Source of the DNA: Flavobacterium sp. LC2016-13
GTDB taxonomy: Bacteria; Bacteroidota; Bacteroidia; Flavobacteriales; Flavobacteriaceae
NCBI RefSeq assembly: GCF_009707955.1
Contig: NZ_WMDQ01000007.1
Coordinates: forward strand, 62,001-126,000
Direction: 5' to 3'
Length of the DNA: 64,000 bases
Made by a program: the position numbers and the translations under genes. The notes under the pieces are model-generated. The model worked only from the letters and a program-made list of their open reading frames with translations, had not been told where the DNA came from and ran no database searches. Below, one piece after another: positions 23,949 to 33,171 of the stretch. Within the stretch, counting starts at the first letter, position 1. Each line of letters begins with the position of its first letter.

Positions 23949-24441
23949 ATTCTATTATTCTTTCTATTGTCACTTTCATAGCGCCTGCACCTTTGCTTTT
24001 GGTTATTTCCATAAAAGCTCTTTTTGAAAGGTCTAATTCGCGTGTTTTTACAAATGGACCACGATCTGTAATTTTTACAATTACAAATTTTCCGTTTGCT
24101 TCATTAGTTACCTTTATTCGGGTACCAAACGGAAGCTTTTTATGTGCGGCGGTATATTTGTTGTTGTCGAACCTGCTTCCGTTTGCTGTTTTTCTTCCTG
24201 TAAATTTATCAGCATAATAGGATGCGTGTGCATTTTTTTTGTAAGCTTTTAGTTTTAATCCATTATCAGTAAATATAGAATCAGAATTCATAGGTGGTAC
24301 TGATAATTTACCAATTTTTACAGTGTCCTGAATAATTTTTGGAGTTTCTACTGCTTGTTTGTTCTGACTCATGATTGGAGTAAAACAACCTAAAAATGTA
24401 ATTGCAAATAGAGAGAGGGTAATGTTTTTTTTAATTCTCAT
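23947..24441 (-). CDS. Septal ring lytic transglycosylase RlpA-like protein
   Basis: Exported protein of 164 residues. The signal region (LSLFAITFLGCF) contains a possible lipobox Cys. The double-psi beta-barrel domain covers about residues 70-160, with ASYYADKFTGRKTANG, the conserved TAAHKKLPFGT, VKITDRGPF, and DLSKRAF. RlpA proteins cleave denuded peptidoglycan or bind it. There is no C-terminal SPOR domain, as is usual for the short forms. Confidence 0.88.
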   Translation of the reverse strand: MRIKKNITLSLFAITFLGCFTPIMSQNKQAVETPKIIQDTVKIGKLSVPPMNSDSIFTDNGLKLKAYKKNAHASYYADKFTGRKTANGSRFDNNKYTAAHKKLPFGTRIKVTNEANGKFVIVKITDRGPFVKTRELDLSKRAFMEITKSKGAGAMKVTIERIIE

Positions 24442-24491
24442 GGGTTATTGTTTTCAGACTTGGGGAGTGTGTTCAAATAATATGCCGAGAT

Positions 24492-24515
24492 AAAAAAAGC
24501 CCTGTTGCAGGGCTT
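24492..24515 (-). terminator. Terminator after the four-helix membrane protein gene
   Basis: On the minus strand AAAGCCCTGCAACAGGGCTTT is followed by T. It lies 14 bases after the stop codon of the gene at 24529-24951. Confidence 0.75.
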
Positions 24516-24528
24516 TAGTTGCTGGTTC

Positions 24529-24951
24529 TTAAAACCAGAGATTCCATGGGATCCTACTTAAAATAAGTAATAATCCTAAACCGTAAAAAATAGCAAATGT
24601 TCTAAATTTTGCTTCGCTGTTAATTAGTTTTTTATGTTTAGACCATCCAATTGTGATTAGGATGATTGCTATAATATTAATTAATGGGTGTTCTAATGAA
24701 GTTAATCTAAGTTCTGCATTAGACATTTGTCCGAAAGCTGCTTTTCCTAACGGAGATACAAAATAAAGGATTAAGCCAATCAGTAATTGAGTATGTGTTC
24801 CGATCAAAGCAAAAAGGGCAATTTTGCGATCCTTAGCTGTAAAATCTTTTTTTGATGTTAAACCAACAATCGAATTTACGACTGCAATTAGTAAAAGTAC
24901 TAAAGCTAAATAAGCCCAGCCAGAATGAAATTTTTGTAGAAAATAATACAT
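24529..24951 (-). CDS. Small four-helix inner membrane protein
   Basis: Integral membrane protein of 140 residues from the start at 24951 (MYYFLQKFHSGWAYL). A longer reading from 25023 would overlap the hairpin downstream of the receptor gene and is not favoured. Four hydrophobic helices are visible, at about 12-30, 45-65, 82-100 and 116-136. Conserved-looking His residues occur near helices 1-3 (FHSGW, GTHTQL, LEHPL), which could bind haem or quinone, as in cytochrome b-like proteins. No family is assigned with confidence. Confidence 0.7.
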   Translation of the reverse strand: MYYFLQKFHSGWAYLALVLLLIAVVNSIVGLTSKKDFTAKDRKIALFALIGTHTQLLIGLILYFVSPLGKAAFGQMSNAELRLTSLEHPLINIIAIILITIGWSKHKKLINSEAKFRTFAIFYGLGLLLILSRIPWNLWF

Positions 24952-24994
24952 AAACTGTTTTTTTGTGTAAAACAAATATAGCAAAAAAGGGTAT

Positions 24995-25032
24995 AAAAAA
25001 ACGGCATCGAACTTAAAAGTCAATGCCGTTTA
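24995..25032 (-). terminator. Terminator after the Oar-like receptor gene
   Basis: Reading on the minus strand, AAACGGCAT pairs with ATGCCGTTT and is followed by a T-run. It lies about 40 bases downstream of the receptor stop codon. Confidence 0.75.
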
Positions 25033-25072
25033 TATTATTTATTTTGGTTCTTATTTATTATTAAATAATAAA

Positions 25073-28000
25073 TTAGTTTCCAAATATGTATCTAAGTGTA
25101 AACTGCGCTTGCCAAACATCTGATGTTGAAGAGTTTTTTTGGAAAGTATCTTTAATCAAATATCTGTTTCCATTAGGATCAGTTTGTGTAGCAAGGGTAT
25201 AAACAGGAACGTTACCAGCTGTTGTAGATGAGTAAGCTAAAACACTAGGATTTGTTGCTCTTTGTGAAATTCCCCAATCTTTATTGATCATGTTTGTAAA
25301 GTTTAAGATATCAGCTCTAAATTGGAAACTGTTCTTTTTACCACCTATTTTGATATATATATCTTGAGTAATAGATAAATCTAATCTGTGTAGCATTGGT
25401 AAAGTAGACTCATTTCTTTGAGCATATTGGCCTCTTCTTGTACGTAGGTAACTATCTTGATTGATATAAGCATCAAATGCAGCTCTTTGCTCATCTTGCG
25501 AGTAAATTTTTGTAGTTGCAACTCCAGCAACAGTACTAACTACAGTAAGAGGAGCGAAAGTAAGTTCATTTGCACTGTTTGGTACATAAAGTAAATCATT
25601 ACCACTAATTCTGTCTCCATTCATATCACCACTATAAGTGTAAGTAAATGGACTAGCTTGCTCTCCAATATAACCTAAGTTAATAGAAGTTGCACCTCCA
25701 AGACCTTTACCGTATTCAATTCTGTAACCAATAACTCCAACTAAACGATTTGGTGTATTGTTGTTTGAGTTAGAAACATCTAAATCATTATTTCCATTTA
25801 CAGATCTTGCACCTGTCCATGAACCTGAAGCAACTGATCCAGGAGACATTAAGTCTGTAGCATTAGAATGAGTGTATGCGAATGATCCCCAAAGTCCTTT
25901 TTGGTAAGGATATTCTAATTTAAATGTTGTAGAGTAAAAATATCCTTCATCAGAGTTCGCTAAAACGATACCATTTGCAACATTATCATTTACACGTGTT
26001 CCGGCATCATTACGAGAATATCTTGGTCTGTTGTCAGCACCACTAAATGTTCCAACCGGAGCATCAAAGTTAGCATTGTAATAGTTGATTGCATTGATAT
26101 TCTTTTGAAGTATTCCTTCAACTGTACCTGTAAATCCAAAAAGAAGTTTTTGGTCAACAGCCATTGTAGTTTTCCAAACCTGAGGAGATTTGAAATTTTT
26201 CTTATTAAATGACAAGTCATAAGTTGATGGAGCTGTAGGTGTAGTTGGAGTAAAATATTGTGCTGGATTTGCTGTAAAACCATATCCTTTTGTATATACA
26301 TCAGTACCACTAACATCTACGACACCAGTAAGAACACCGTTGTTTCCAATTTGGTTTGATAAATATACACCTGGAGATCTACCAGTAAATACTCCTGAAC
26401 CTCCTCGAACAATTGTTGAAGCATCACCATTTAAGTCAAGGTTGAAACCAACTCTAGGTTCGAATAAGATTGCTGCATCCGGCATTGTACCAGTGTTAAA
26501 TTTTTCGCCATTAGCAAAAGTCATAGCAGTAACTGTTGGGTTTTCTAATGCTGTATCGGCATACCATATTCTTGAAGCTCTTAAACCAACAGTTAATTTA
26601 AATTTGTCGCTCAATTTCATTTCATCCTGAGCATATAAATCTAATTTGTTAGATTTTAGTATTTGCATCGGTTCAGCACCTCCAGGTAAAGCAGAATATT
26701 TAAATTGAACTTTATTAGGCATAGTACTAATTGTAGTTGATGGAGCACCACCATTTGCTACAGACTCATTTGCAGCAGCATAAAAATCAGCTAAAGAGTT
26801 AAAAACGTAAACTCCGTTTGATCCTGAAAAGAATAAGTTACTAGATTTGAAATATTCAAAATTCGCACCAAATACTAAAGAGTGTTTTCCAATAGTTTTA
26901 GTCAAATTATCTGTAAAGTGTAGTGTTGAGTAAGAAAGCTTGTTTCCTTGAGTAAAAGGATCTAAACCAACTGAAATATAGGTAGCAGCACCTTGCTTAA
27001 TATCAATTGTTGGGAATAAACCACCACCAATTAAACCTCTGTCTTCAATTTGTTTGTCATAACCTCCAATGAAGTTATTGTACCAAGAATTACTTAATTT
27101 ACTATTCAATTCTAATACAATAGATCTTGTATTATCTAAAATTGTATATCCACTATTTTGGAAAGACATTGCTAATCCACTATTTGTTCTGTTACCAAAA
27201 CCTAATGAGTTTGAATTAGAAGTTAACTGATCTGAAGATGAATTATGGAATACATAACGAGCAGTAAGTTTATGATTGTCATTGATATTCCAGTCAATTC
27301 TTGTTAAGAATTTTTTTGATTCTTTTGAAGAGTCATAATTTTCCCATGGACCTGTAGTGTAACCAAATTTGTCTTTCATGAAGTTAGAAAGAGTCTGCAT
27401 TTCAGTATACGTTGGAAGAGAAACCTGACCACTTGGTTGTGGAGAACCTGTAGATGTAAAGTTTGTAGCAGGGCTTGTATTATCAATAGTTTCAAAATTC
27501 CCGAAAAAGAATAATTTATCTTTGATAATTGGCGCTCCAATACGAGCTCCCCATATTTTTTCTTCGAATTTACCTGGTGTAATTGTTACATCTCCAGCAT
27601 GAGTACCAATAAAGTCTTTTTTATTACTTCTTGTAGAAGTATAAACAGATCCTTCGATTTCGTTTGTTCCACTTCTTGTTACCGCATTAATTCCTGATCC
27701 TAAGAATCCAGATTGACGGATATCATAAGGAGCAATATTTACTTGTAACTGCTCAATTGCATCTAATGAAATTGCAGTAGAACCAGTTCTACCTCCTGCT
27801 TGTGAATCTGATCCAAGACCAAATCCATTGTTGAATACAGAACCGTCAATTGTAAAGTTGTTTAATCTTGAATCCTGACCACCAAATGTTCCGTTTGCAC
27901 CAGCATTTGCATTATATTTAGTAACAGAGTTAATTGAACGAGCTCCTAATACCGGAACAGCAGCTATTTCTCTATTTGAAAACTGTTGTGAAGCACCAGT

Positions 28001-28387
28001 TCTTCCTTTATTAAAATTTCCTTTTGATTTTGTTGAAACTACAACTTCCTGAAGAGCATTTGGTTCTTCATCAATTGTAATATTTACAGTTAGGTTATTA
28101 CCTAAACCAACGTTAATATCTGTAATTTCTGTTGTTTTATAACCAATGTAAGTTACTTTAACTGTATATGGACCTCCTGGTCTAAGACCTTGTGCGGCAT
28201 ACCCACCATCAAAATCAGATGTAGAGAAGTATTTTGTTCCTGTTGGTTTGTGAACAATTTCTACTGTTGCACCAGGAAGCACTTCCCCTTTGTTTGATCT
28301 AACAGTTCCTGACATGGCCGAACTCGTGACCTGAGCATGACCTAAGGCTGATAGAAAAATAATTAAAATAAAAATAATTTTTTTCAT
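25073..28387 (-). CDS. Oar-like TonB-dependent outer membrane receptor
   Basis: Outer membrane protein of 1104 residues. A signal peptide (up to ALGHAQ) is followed by a carboxypeptidase-regulatory-like domain (about 25-110; GEVLPGATVEI, DGGYAAQGL, TYIGYKT). A TonB plug follows (NKGRTGASQQFSN, NNFTIDGSVFNNGFG, AISLDAIEQLQVNIAPYD), then a long beta-barrel to the C-terminal FTLRYIFGN. It matches the Oar group described first in Myxococcus and common in flavobacteria, which includes receptors for proteins or large ligands. No SusD-like partner is next to it, so it is not a classic SusCD pair. The substrate is unknown. Confidence 0.9.
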   Translation of the reverse strand: MKKIIFILIIFLSALGHAQVTSSAMSGTVRSNKGEVLPGATVEIVHKPTGTKYFSTSDFDGGYAAQGLRPGGPYTVKVTYIGYKTTEITDINVGLGNNLTVNITIDEEPNALQEVVVSTKSKGNFNKGRTGASQQFSNREIAAVPVLGARSINSVTKYNANAGANGTFGGQDSRLNNFTIDGSVFNNGFGLGSDSQAGGRTGSTAISLDAIEQLQVNIAPYDIRQSGFLGSGINAVTRSGTNEIEGSVYTSTRSNKKDFIGTHAGDVTITPGKFEEKIWGARIGAPIIKDKLFFFGNFETIDNTSPATNFTSTGSPQPSGQVSLPTYTEMQTLSNFMKDKFGYTTGPWENYDSSKESKKFLTRIDWNINDNHKLTARYVFHNSSSDQLTSNSNSLGFGNRTNSGLAMSFQNSGYTILDNTRSIVLELNSKLSNSWYNNFIGGYDKQIEDRGLIGGGLFPTIDIKQGAATYISVGLDPFTQGNKLSYSTLHFTDNLTKTIGKHSLVFGANFEYFKSSNLFFSGSNGVYVFNSLADFYAAANESVANGGAPSTTISTMPNKVQFKYSALPGGAEPMQILKSNKLDLYAQDEMKLSDKFKLTVGLRASRIWYADTALENPTVTAMTFANGEKFNTGTMPDAAILFEPRVGFNLDLNGDASTIVRGGSGVFTGRSPGVYLSNQIGNNGVLTGVVDVSGTDVYTKGYGFTANPAQYFTPTTPTAPSTYDLSFNKKNFKSPQVWKTTMAVDQKLLFGFTGTVEGILQKNINAINYYNANFDAPVGTFSGADNRPRYSRNDAGTRVNDNVANGIVLANSDEGYFYSTTFKLEYPYQKGLWGSFAYTHSNATDLMSPGSVASGSWTGARSVNGNNDLDVSNSNNNTPNRLVGVIGYRIEYGKGLGGATSINLGYIGEQASPFTYTYSGDMNGDRISGNDLLYVPNSANELTFAPLTVVSTVAGVATTKIYSQDEQRAAFDAYINQDSYLRTRRGQYAQRNESTLPMLHRLDLSITQDIYIKIGGKKNSFQFRADILNFTNMINKDWGISQRATNPSVLAYSSTTAGNVPVYTLATQTDPNGNRYLIKDTFQKNSSTSDVWQAQFTLRYIFGN

Positions 28388-28706
28388 TTTTGTTGTTTAT
28401 TTAGTTTACTTGTTTTTGGCAAAATTATAACAATTAAATCGGATAATGTTATCAAAATGTTAAGAAAAAACAGTTTTGCTTAATCCGTTGCGCATTAAAA
28501 TGATTTATTCTTTTTCTATTATGAGAAATAACTTTTTTTTGAATTTAAGGCTCTGTTTTTTGTTAAAATCATAATAATTACAATCATTATGTAGCTTTAA
28601 ACTTTCAAAAATGATTTTTTTTTGGGTTAAAATGGCCTATTTATATGAAAAAACGCCTTAATTTTGGTTAAATTAAGGCGTCTCAGTTTATTATGTATTT
28701 ATTAAG
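28388..28706. other. Gene-free spacer between the Oar-like gene and pgi
   Basis: The spacer holds a possible -7 box for the receptor gene at 28420-28427 (CAAAATTA, read on the minus strand as TAATTTTG) but no well-spaced TTG. The pgi terminator is at 28646-28682. No ORF is supported. Confidence 0.5.
28646..28682 (-). terminator. Terminator of pgi
   Basis: On the minus strand ACGCCTTAATTT pairs with AAATTAAGGCGT and is followed by a T-run. It lies about 25 bases after the pgi stop. Confidence 0.8.
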
Positions 28707-30350
28707 TTACTTATTCCTTAAAAAATGATTCAATAAAAACGAAGTTGAACTATCGTGATTCTTAACAGTTTTAGTATTTATTTCTTCTAAAATAGAATTG
28801 GCTAATTGTTTTCCTAATTCAACTCCCCATTGATCATAACTGAAAATATTCCAGATAATTCCCTGAACAAAGATTTTATGTTCGTATAAAGCAATTAGTG
28901 AACCTAAAGATTTAGGTGTTAATTTCTGAATCAGAATGGTGTTCGTCGGTTTGTTTCCGGTGAAAACCTTAAAAGGTAATAAATAAGAAGCTTTTTCTGC
29001 TGCAAGGCCTTGTTTGTCAAATTCAGCCTGAACTTGTGATGCCGTTTTTCCGTTCATTAAAGCTTCGGTTTGTGCAAAAAAGTTCGACATTAATTTGTCG
29101 TGATGATCTTCGTTACCATATAATGGTTTTACGAATCCGATAAAATCGGTTGGGATTAATTTTGTTCCCTGGTGAATCAATTGAAAAAAGGCATGTTGAG
29201 AATTTGTTCCCGGTTCTCCCCAAATAATAGTTCCTGTTTGGTAGTTTACAGGTTTTCCGTCACGGCCAACACTTTTTCCGTTACTTTCCATAGTTGCTTG
29301 TTGCAAATAAGGAGCCAATTTTTGTAAATATTGTGTGTACGGAATCAAAGCTTCGCTCTCAGCTCCAAAGAAATTATTATACCAAATGCTTAATAAGGCT
29401 AAAGTTACAGGAATGTTTTTATCAAAATCGGCCGTTTTAAAATGCTCATCCATTTCGTTTGCTCCGCTCAATAATTCATTGTAATTATCAAAGCCAATTG
29501 CTAAACTAATGCTTAAACCAACAGCACTCCATAAAGAAAATCTTCCTCCAACCCAATCCCACATCGGGAAAACATTGTCTGGATTAATTCCGAATTCAGT
29601 TACTTTTTGAATATTAGTAGAAACAGCAACAAAATGTTTTGCAATATCTTGCTGAGTTGCGGATTTTAAAAACCATTCTTTTATAGTTTCAGAATTCGTT
29701 AAAGTTTCCTGAGTTGTAAACGTTTTAGAAACGATTAAGAACAACGTTGTTTCAGGATTCAATTTTTTAATAACCTCGTTTACGTGATCGCCGTCAACAT
29801 TCGAAACAAAATGAACATTTAAGTGATTTTTGTAAAACTGTAAAGCTTCAACAGCCATAACTGGTCCAAGATCAGATCCTCCAATTCCAATATTTACAAT
29901 ATCAGTAAACGCTTTTCCGGTAAAACCTTTTCTTGCTCCCGAAACAACTTCGTTTGTAAAGTTTTTAATTTTATTTTTTACTTCATAAACTTCCGGAATT
30001 ACATTTTCTCCGTCAACGTTTATTACTGCAGATTGCGGTGCGCGCAAAGCAGTATGCAAAACAGCACGATTTTCTGTTTGATTAATAATTTCTCCACCAA
30101 AATAATCAGCGATTGCATTTTTTAATCCAATAGAATTTGCCAATTCCAGCAAAAGCGAAATAGTTTCCTGACTGATATTGTTTTTAGAATAATCTACCAG
30201 AAAATCATTCCATTGTAAATTGAATTTTTCAACACGGGCATTATCTTGTTGAAACAATTCTTGTATCGTAGTGTTTTGAATTGCGTTATAGTGATTTTGC
30301 AGATTTTTCCACGCCTCAGTCCCAGTTGGGTTTGTTGTGTTTAAAGCCAT
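28707..30350 (-). CDS. pgi: Glucose-6-phosphate isomerase
   Basis: Glycolytic enzyme of 547 residues interconverting glucose 6-phosphate and fructose 6-phosphate, full length for the bacterial family. Signature motifs are [10 protein letters not shown] near 152-161, [15 protein letters not shown] near 260, [16 protein letters not shown] near 378-393 with the catalytic Glu/His, and the C-terminal [14 protein letters not shown]. It is single, with its own promoter upstream and terminator downstream. Confidence 0.97.
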   Translation of the reverse strand: MALNTTNPTGTEAWKNLQNHYNAIQNTTIQELFQQDNARVEKFNLQWNDFLVDYSKNNISQETISLLLELANSIGLKNAIADYFGGEIINQTENRAVLHTALRAPQSAVINVDGENVIPEVYEVKNKIKNFTNEVVSGARKGFTGKAFTDIVNIGIGGSDLGPVMAVEALQFYKNHLNVHFVSNVDGDHVNEVIKKLNPETTLFLIVSKTFTTQETLTNSETIKEWFLKSATQQDIAKHFVAVSTNIQKVTEFGINPDNVFPMWDWVGGRFSLWSAVGLSISLAIGFDNYNELLSGANEMDEHFKTADFDKNIPVTLALLSIWYNNFFGAESEALIPYTQYLQKLAPYLQQATMESNGKSVGRDGKPVNYQTGTIIWGEPGTNSQHAFFQLIHQGTKLIPTDFIGFVKPLYGNEDHHDKLMSNFFAQTEALMNGKTASQVQAEFDKQGLAAEKASYLLPFKVFTGNKPTNTILIQKLTPKSLGSLIALYEHKIFVQGIIWNIFSYDQWGVELGKQLANSILEEINTKTVKNHDSSTSFLLNHFLRNK

Positions 30351-30384
30351 TTTTAGTTTTATTGAAAGTTTGTTTATTGAAACA

Positions 30385-30416
30385 CAAAAATACTGAAATA
30401 ACTTTTAATAGCTCAA
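30385..30416 (-). promoter_or_regulatory. Promoter of pgi
   Basis: On the minus strand TTG (30416-30414), a 21-base spacer, then TATTTTTG (30392-30385). This fits the Bacteroidetes consensus and points at the pgi start about 35 bases on. Confidence 0.55.
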
Positions 30417-30467
30417 AGGTTCATAATTATATAACAATTAGTTGCGAAAACGTTTTATGAATTTTCA

Positions 30468-30971
30468 TCACAATTTTTTCCAGACAACTTCTGCCGTAAC
30501 CGATTTTCCTCCTTGTGTAGTATTGGTTACAACATATTTTAGTTCATTATTCATATAAGTATAAAATCTATTTTGTTCTGTGTTTTCCCAATTTGGAAAA
30601 GAAGCGGTTTCTATTTTAAAAGTAATTGTCTTGCTGGTTTCATCAATTTTAAATTTTCCAAAATGCGAATTAGAACCTTGTACAATTGCAGCATTTTCTT
30701 CAGGAGTACATTTATTTTTATCACCCGAAACTATTTTAGCTCTTTCATTTTTATAAATCTGAATCGCATAATTTCCTTTTTCATCAAAAAACAAACTACC
30801 TTTTGGGTTTGTTCCGTAAGGAAATGTTTTTGTTCCGTCAGAGTCTGTGTTTTCAACAGAAACCAAGGTCCATAATCCTTTTATTTTAGTTGATATTAGT
30901 TTATCTGATTTTTGTGCAACAGCAAAAGTTGTAATAAGCAATGCTATCAAAAGTGTTTTTAGATTTTTCAT
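30468..30971 (-). CDS. Exported lipocalin-like protein
   Basis: Protein of 167 residues with a signal peptide (up to TFAVAQ). The mature part has lipocalin-like features: GLWTLVSVEN near 32, GNYAIQIYKNERAK near 65, and a final AEVVWKKL. Such small barrels bind hydrophobic ligands. It lies ten bases after the SDR gene in the same direction, so the two may be co-transcribed and under the AraC regulator. Confidence 0.75.
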   Translation of the reverse strand: MKNLKTLLIALLITTFAVAQKSDKLISTKIKGLWTLVSVENTDSDGTKTFPYGTNPKGSLFFDEKGNYAIQIYKNERAKIVSGDKNKCTPEENAAIVQGSNSHFGKFKIDETSKTITFKIETASFPNWENTEQNRFYTYMNNELKYVVTNTTQGGKSVTAEVVWKKL

Positions 30972-30981
30972 TTTAAGAAGT

Positions 30982-31542
30982 TTAATAGTTTACTTTAATA
31001 GTTTCTCCATTGATAGAAGTTTCGACACTTTTTAAATAAGCGTTAACCAAATCATTTACCGGAATGTCTGCAACTTTTCCCGGACTAATTGCGTTTATCC
31101 GAATTCCTCTTTCTAATTCAAGTGAAGCTGCCAGAACAAAACTGTGAATTCCGCCATTTACAATTGCTTTGCTAATATTGTTTTTCACCGGTTTATCAGC
31201 CATTTTTCCTGATGTTAAAGTAAATGAACCATTATCATTTAAATATTTGTGACCAATTAAAACCAGATTAACTTGTCCTAATAATTTGTTTTTAATACCA
31301 ATATTTAATTTTTCTTCGTCAAGCGAAAGTAAATCTCCCGTGTAACAATCGCCCGCAACACATATACACGCATCGATGTTTTTAATTTCTTTAAATAATT
31401 TTTCGATAGAATTGATGTCCGATAAATCGATTCGGAAATCGCCACTGTTTCTTCCAGCCGAAATAATTTCATGATTTTTAGCGAATTCAGGTTTTAGTAT
31501 TTTACCAATTTCGCCGTTTCCTCCAATTAATAGTATTTTCAT
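30982..31542 (-). CDS. Short-chain dehydrogenase lacking the catalytic Tyr
   Basis: Rossmann-fold SDR of 186 residues, shorter than classical members (about 250). The cofactor loop is GGNGEIGK (near 7-14). The usual YxxxK motif reads NNISK near 133-137, so Tyr is replaced by Asn; the preceding Ser (TLTSG) is present. PGKVADIPV near the end is a normal SDR C-terminal element. The family contains active members without Tyr, so reductase activity is uncertain. It is divergent from the AraC gene with a 94-bp gap. Confidence 0.8.
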   Translation of the reverse strand: MKILLIGGNGEIGKILKPEFAKNHEIISAGRNSGDFRIDLSDINSIEKLFKEIKNIDACICVAGDCYTGDLLSLDEEKLNIGIKNKLLGQVNLVLIGHKYLNDNGSFTLTSGKMADKPVKNNISKAIVNGGIHSFVLAASLELERGIRINAISPGKVADIPVNDLVNAYLKSVETSINGETIKVNY

Positions 31543-31636
31543 TTTGTATTTTTTTAATTTGTTATTGATACAAAATTAGAGTCTTAACCCTCGTTGAAAA
31601 TTGTACTAATTGGTACTAAAATTGTATTTTAGCAGG

Positions 31637-32482
31637 ATGACAGGCAAAAACTTATATCTTCCTTTTGAAGTTGATTTTAAAGAGTTGGAACAGTTTCCGA
31701 AAACAATTCGAAAGAACAATTTTTTTGAATTAATATATGTTGTTGACGGAACCGGAATTCAGATTATTAACGACAATACATTTCAATATCAAAAAGGAAA
31801 TTTGTTTCTTATTACGCCGCAAGACGTTTATTCGTTTGAAATTTTAACGCCAACGAAATTCTTCTTTCTTCGTTTTAATGAATATTATATCAAAACAAAT
31901 TCTCAAAACGGACAAATGGAAACGGTTCTTCGAATGGAATATATTCTGCAAAATGCAAGTCATCGTCCGGGATGTATATTGAAAAACCATATCGATAAAC
32001 CTTTAATAGCGTCGCTTATTGAAAGTATAATAAACGAACAAACGAATCAGCAAATTTATCATCAGAAGGTTACGGAACAAATCGTAAATACAATAATTAC
32101 GGTTGTTGCCCGAAATATAGCTTTAAAATTACCCAAGAATATTAAGGAAACTACAGGAGAAATGGTGCTGGAAATATTGCATTATATCCAGGAAAACATT
32201 TATGATCCGAAACAATTAAAGGCTGAAATAATAAGTGAACATTTCAATATTTCACTTCATTATTTGGGGAAGTATTTTAAAAAACAAACCGGCGAAACGT
32301 TACAAGAATATATCTCGAATTATAAATTAAGATTAATCGAAGCCAGACTTTTAAATAGTGATATGCGTATTAATGAAATTGCAGATGAACTTCATTTTTC
32401 AGATGAAAGTCATCTCAATAAAGTTTTTAGAAAGCATAGAGGAATGAATCCTTCTGAGTTTAGGAAAAAGCGCAGTAACTAA
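31637..32482 (+). CDS. AraC-family transcriptional regulator
   Basis: Regulator of 281 residues. An N-terminal cupin-like sensor domain covers about 1-130, and the two helix-turn-helix motifs lie in the last 100 residues (LKAEIISEHFNISLHYLGKYF, split by NISLHYLGKYFKKQTG; then IADELHFSDESHLNKVFRKH). The frame extends upstream to a TTG at 31610, but the ATG at 31637 has AGCAGG just before it and is preferred. It probably controls the divergent SDR-lipocalin pair. Confidence 0.88.
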   Translation: MTGKNLYLPFEVDFKELEQFPKTIRKNNFFELIYVVDGTGIQIINDNTFQYQKGNLFLITPQDVYSFEILTPTKFFFLRFNEYYIKTNSQNGQMETVLRMEYILQNASHRPGCILKNHIDKPLIASLIESIINEQTNQQIYHQKVTEQIVNTIITVVARNIALKLPKNIKETTGEMVLEILHYIQENIYDPKQLKAEIISEHFNISLHYLGKYFKKQTGETLQEYISNYKLRLIEARLLNSDMRINEIADELHFSDESHLNKVFRKHRGMNPSEFRKKRSN

Positions 32483-32496
32483 TTTTTTAGAATTGT

Positions 32497-33117
32497 TTAT
32501 TCCCAAATTTTCCACCAGGGTTTTTTCGCTTCGGTTGTTTTTCCTAATTGATTAACTTCTATTCTTTTCAGAGATTCCAGTTTTATTTTAGAATCGTCAA
32601 AAAACATTTCGCCATTTTCACTCATTCCAATTGGCGCTTTTGTTCTTTCTTTCCAATCTTCCGTTTGCAGTTCGGGAATTAAAGCCAAGTCGATTTTTTC
32701 GTGAAAGCGTTTTTGTGCTTTTTTTATTATTTCTTCTTCAATATTAGAAGTTGAATTTTTAAAAAGCGGAATTGAATTCTCTGGAATATGAAGCAGAAAA
32801 ACCTGTGTTTTGTTTTCGTTGTTTTGAATGTCTAAAACTTTGAAAAAAATATCTGAAGATAAAAGATAATGTCCGGTCTTTACCGAATCAGGATTGAAAA
32901 GCGATAAATCTCTCCCGTCTGAACTTGCAATTAAATATCTCAAATTGCCCGAAAGTCCACCACCGATATAAGACATATCCGTAAAACCTCTTTCTTTAAT
33001 TATTTGACCAACTTTATAATTTAAAATCAGGTTTTGAGGCAACGTCGTATCTCTGTAAAATAATTTTAAATCAGAAAAAGTGTCATTAAAAATAGTTTCA
33101 ATTCTTGAATTTTCCAT
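32497..33117 (-). CDS. Conserved hypothetical cytoplasmic protein
   Basis: Protein of 206 residues with no signal peptide or membrane segment and no motif I recognise. It has a mix of strands and helices, a pattern GHYLLSSDIFFKVLDI near 83-98, and a Trp-rich tail (KKPWWKIWE). It is convergent with the AraC gene (14-bp gap) and downstream of the M23 peptidase gene on the same strand. Confidence 0.6.
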   Translation of the reverse strand: MENSRIETIFNDTFSDLKLFYRDTTLPQNLILNYKVGQIIKERGFTDMSYIGGGLSGNLRYLIASSDGRDLSLFNPDSVKTGHYLLSSDIFFKVLDIQNNENKTQVFLLHIPENSIPLFKNSTSNIEEEIIKKAQKRFHEKIDLALIPELQTEDWKERTKAPIGMSENGEMFFDDSKIKLESLKRIEVNQLGKTTEAKKPWWKIWE

Positions 33118-33171
33118 ATTTGTTTCGTTTGATAAAAATTAGATTATCTATAAAAACTTTTTGAAAATGAA

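Noticed and set aside
25073..28387. SusC of a polysaccharide utilisation locus
   Set aside because: No SusD-like or glycoside hydrolase gene is adjacent, and the sequence follows the Oar group.
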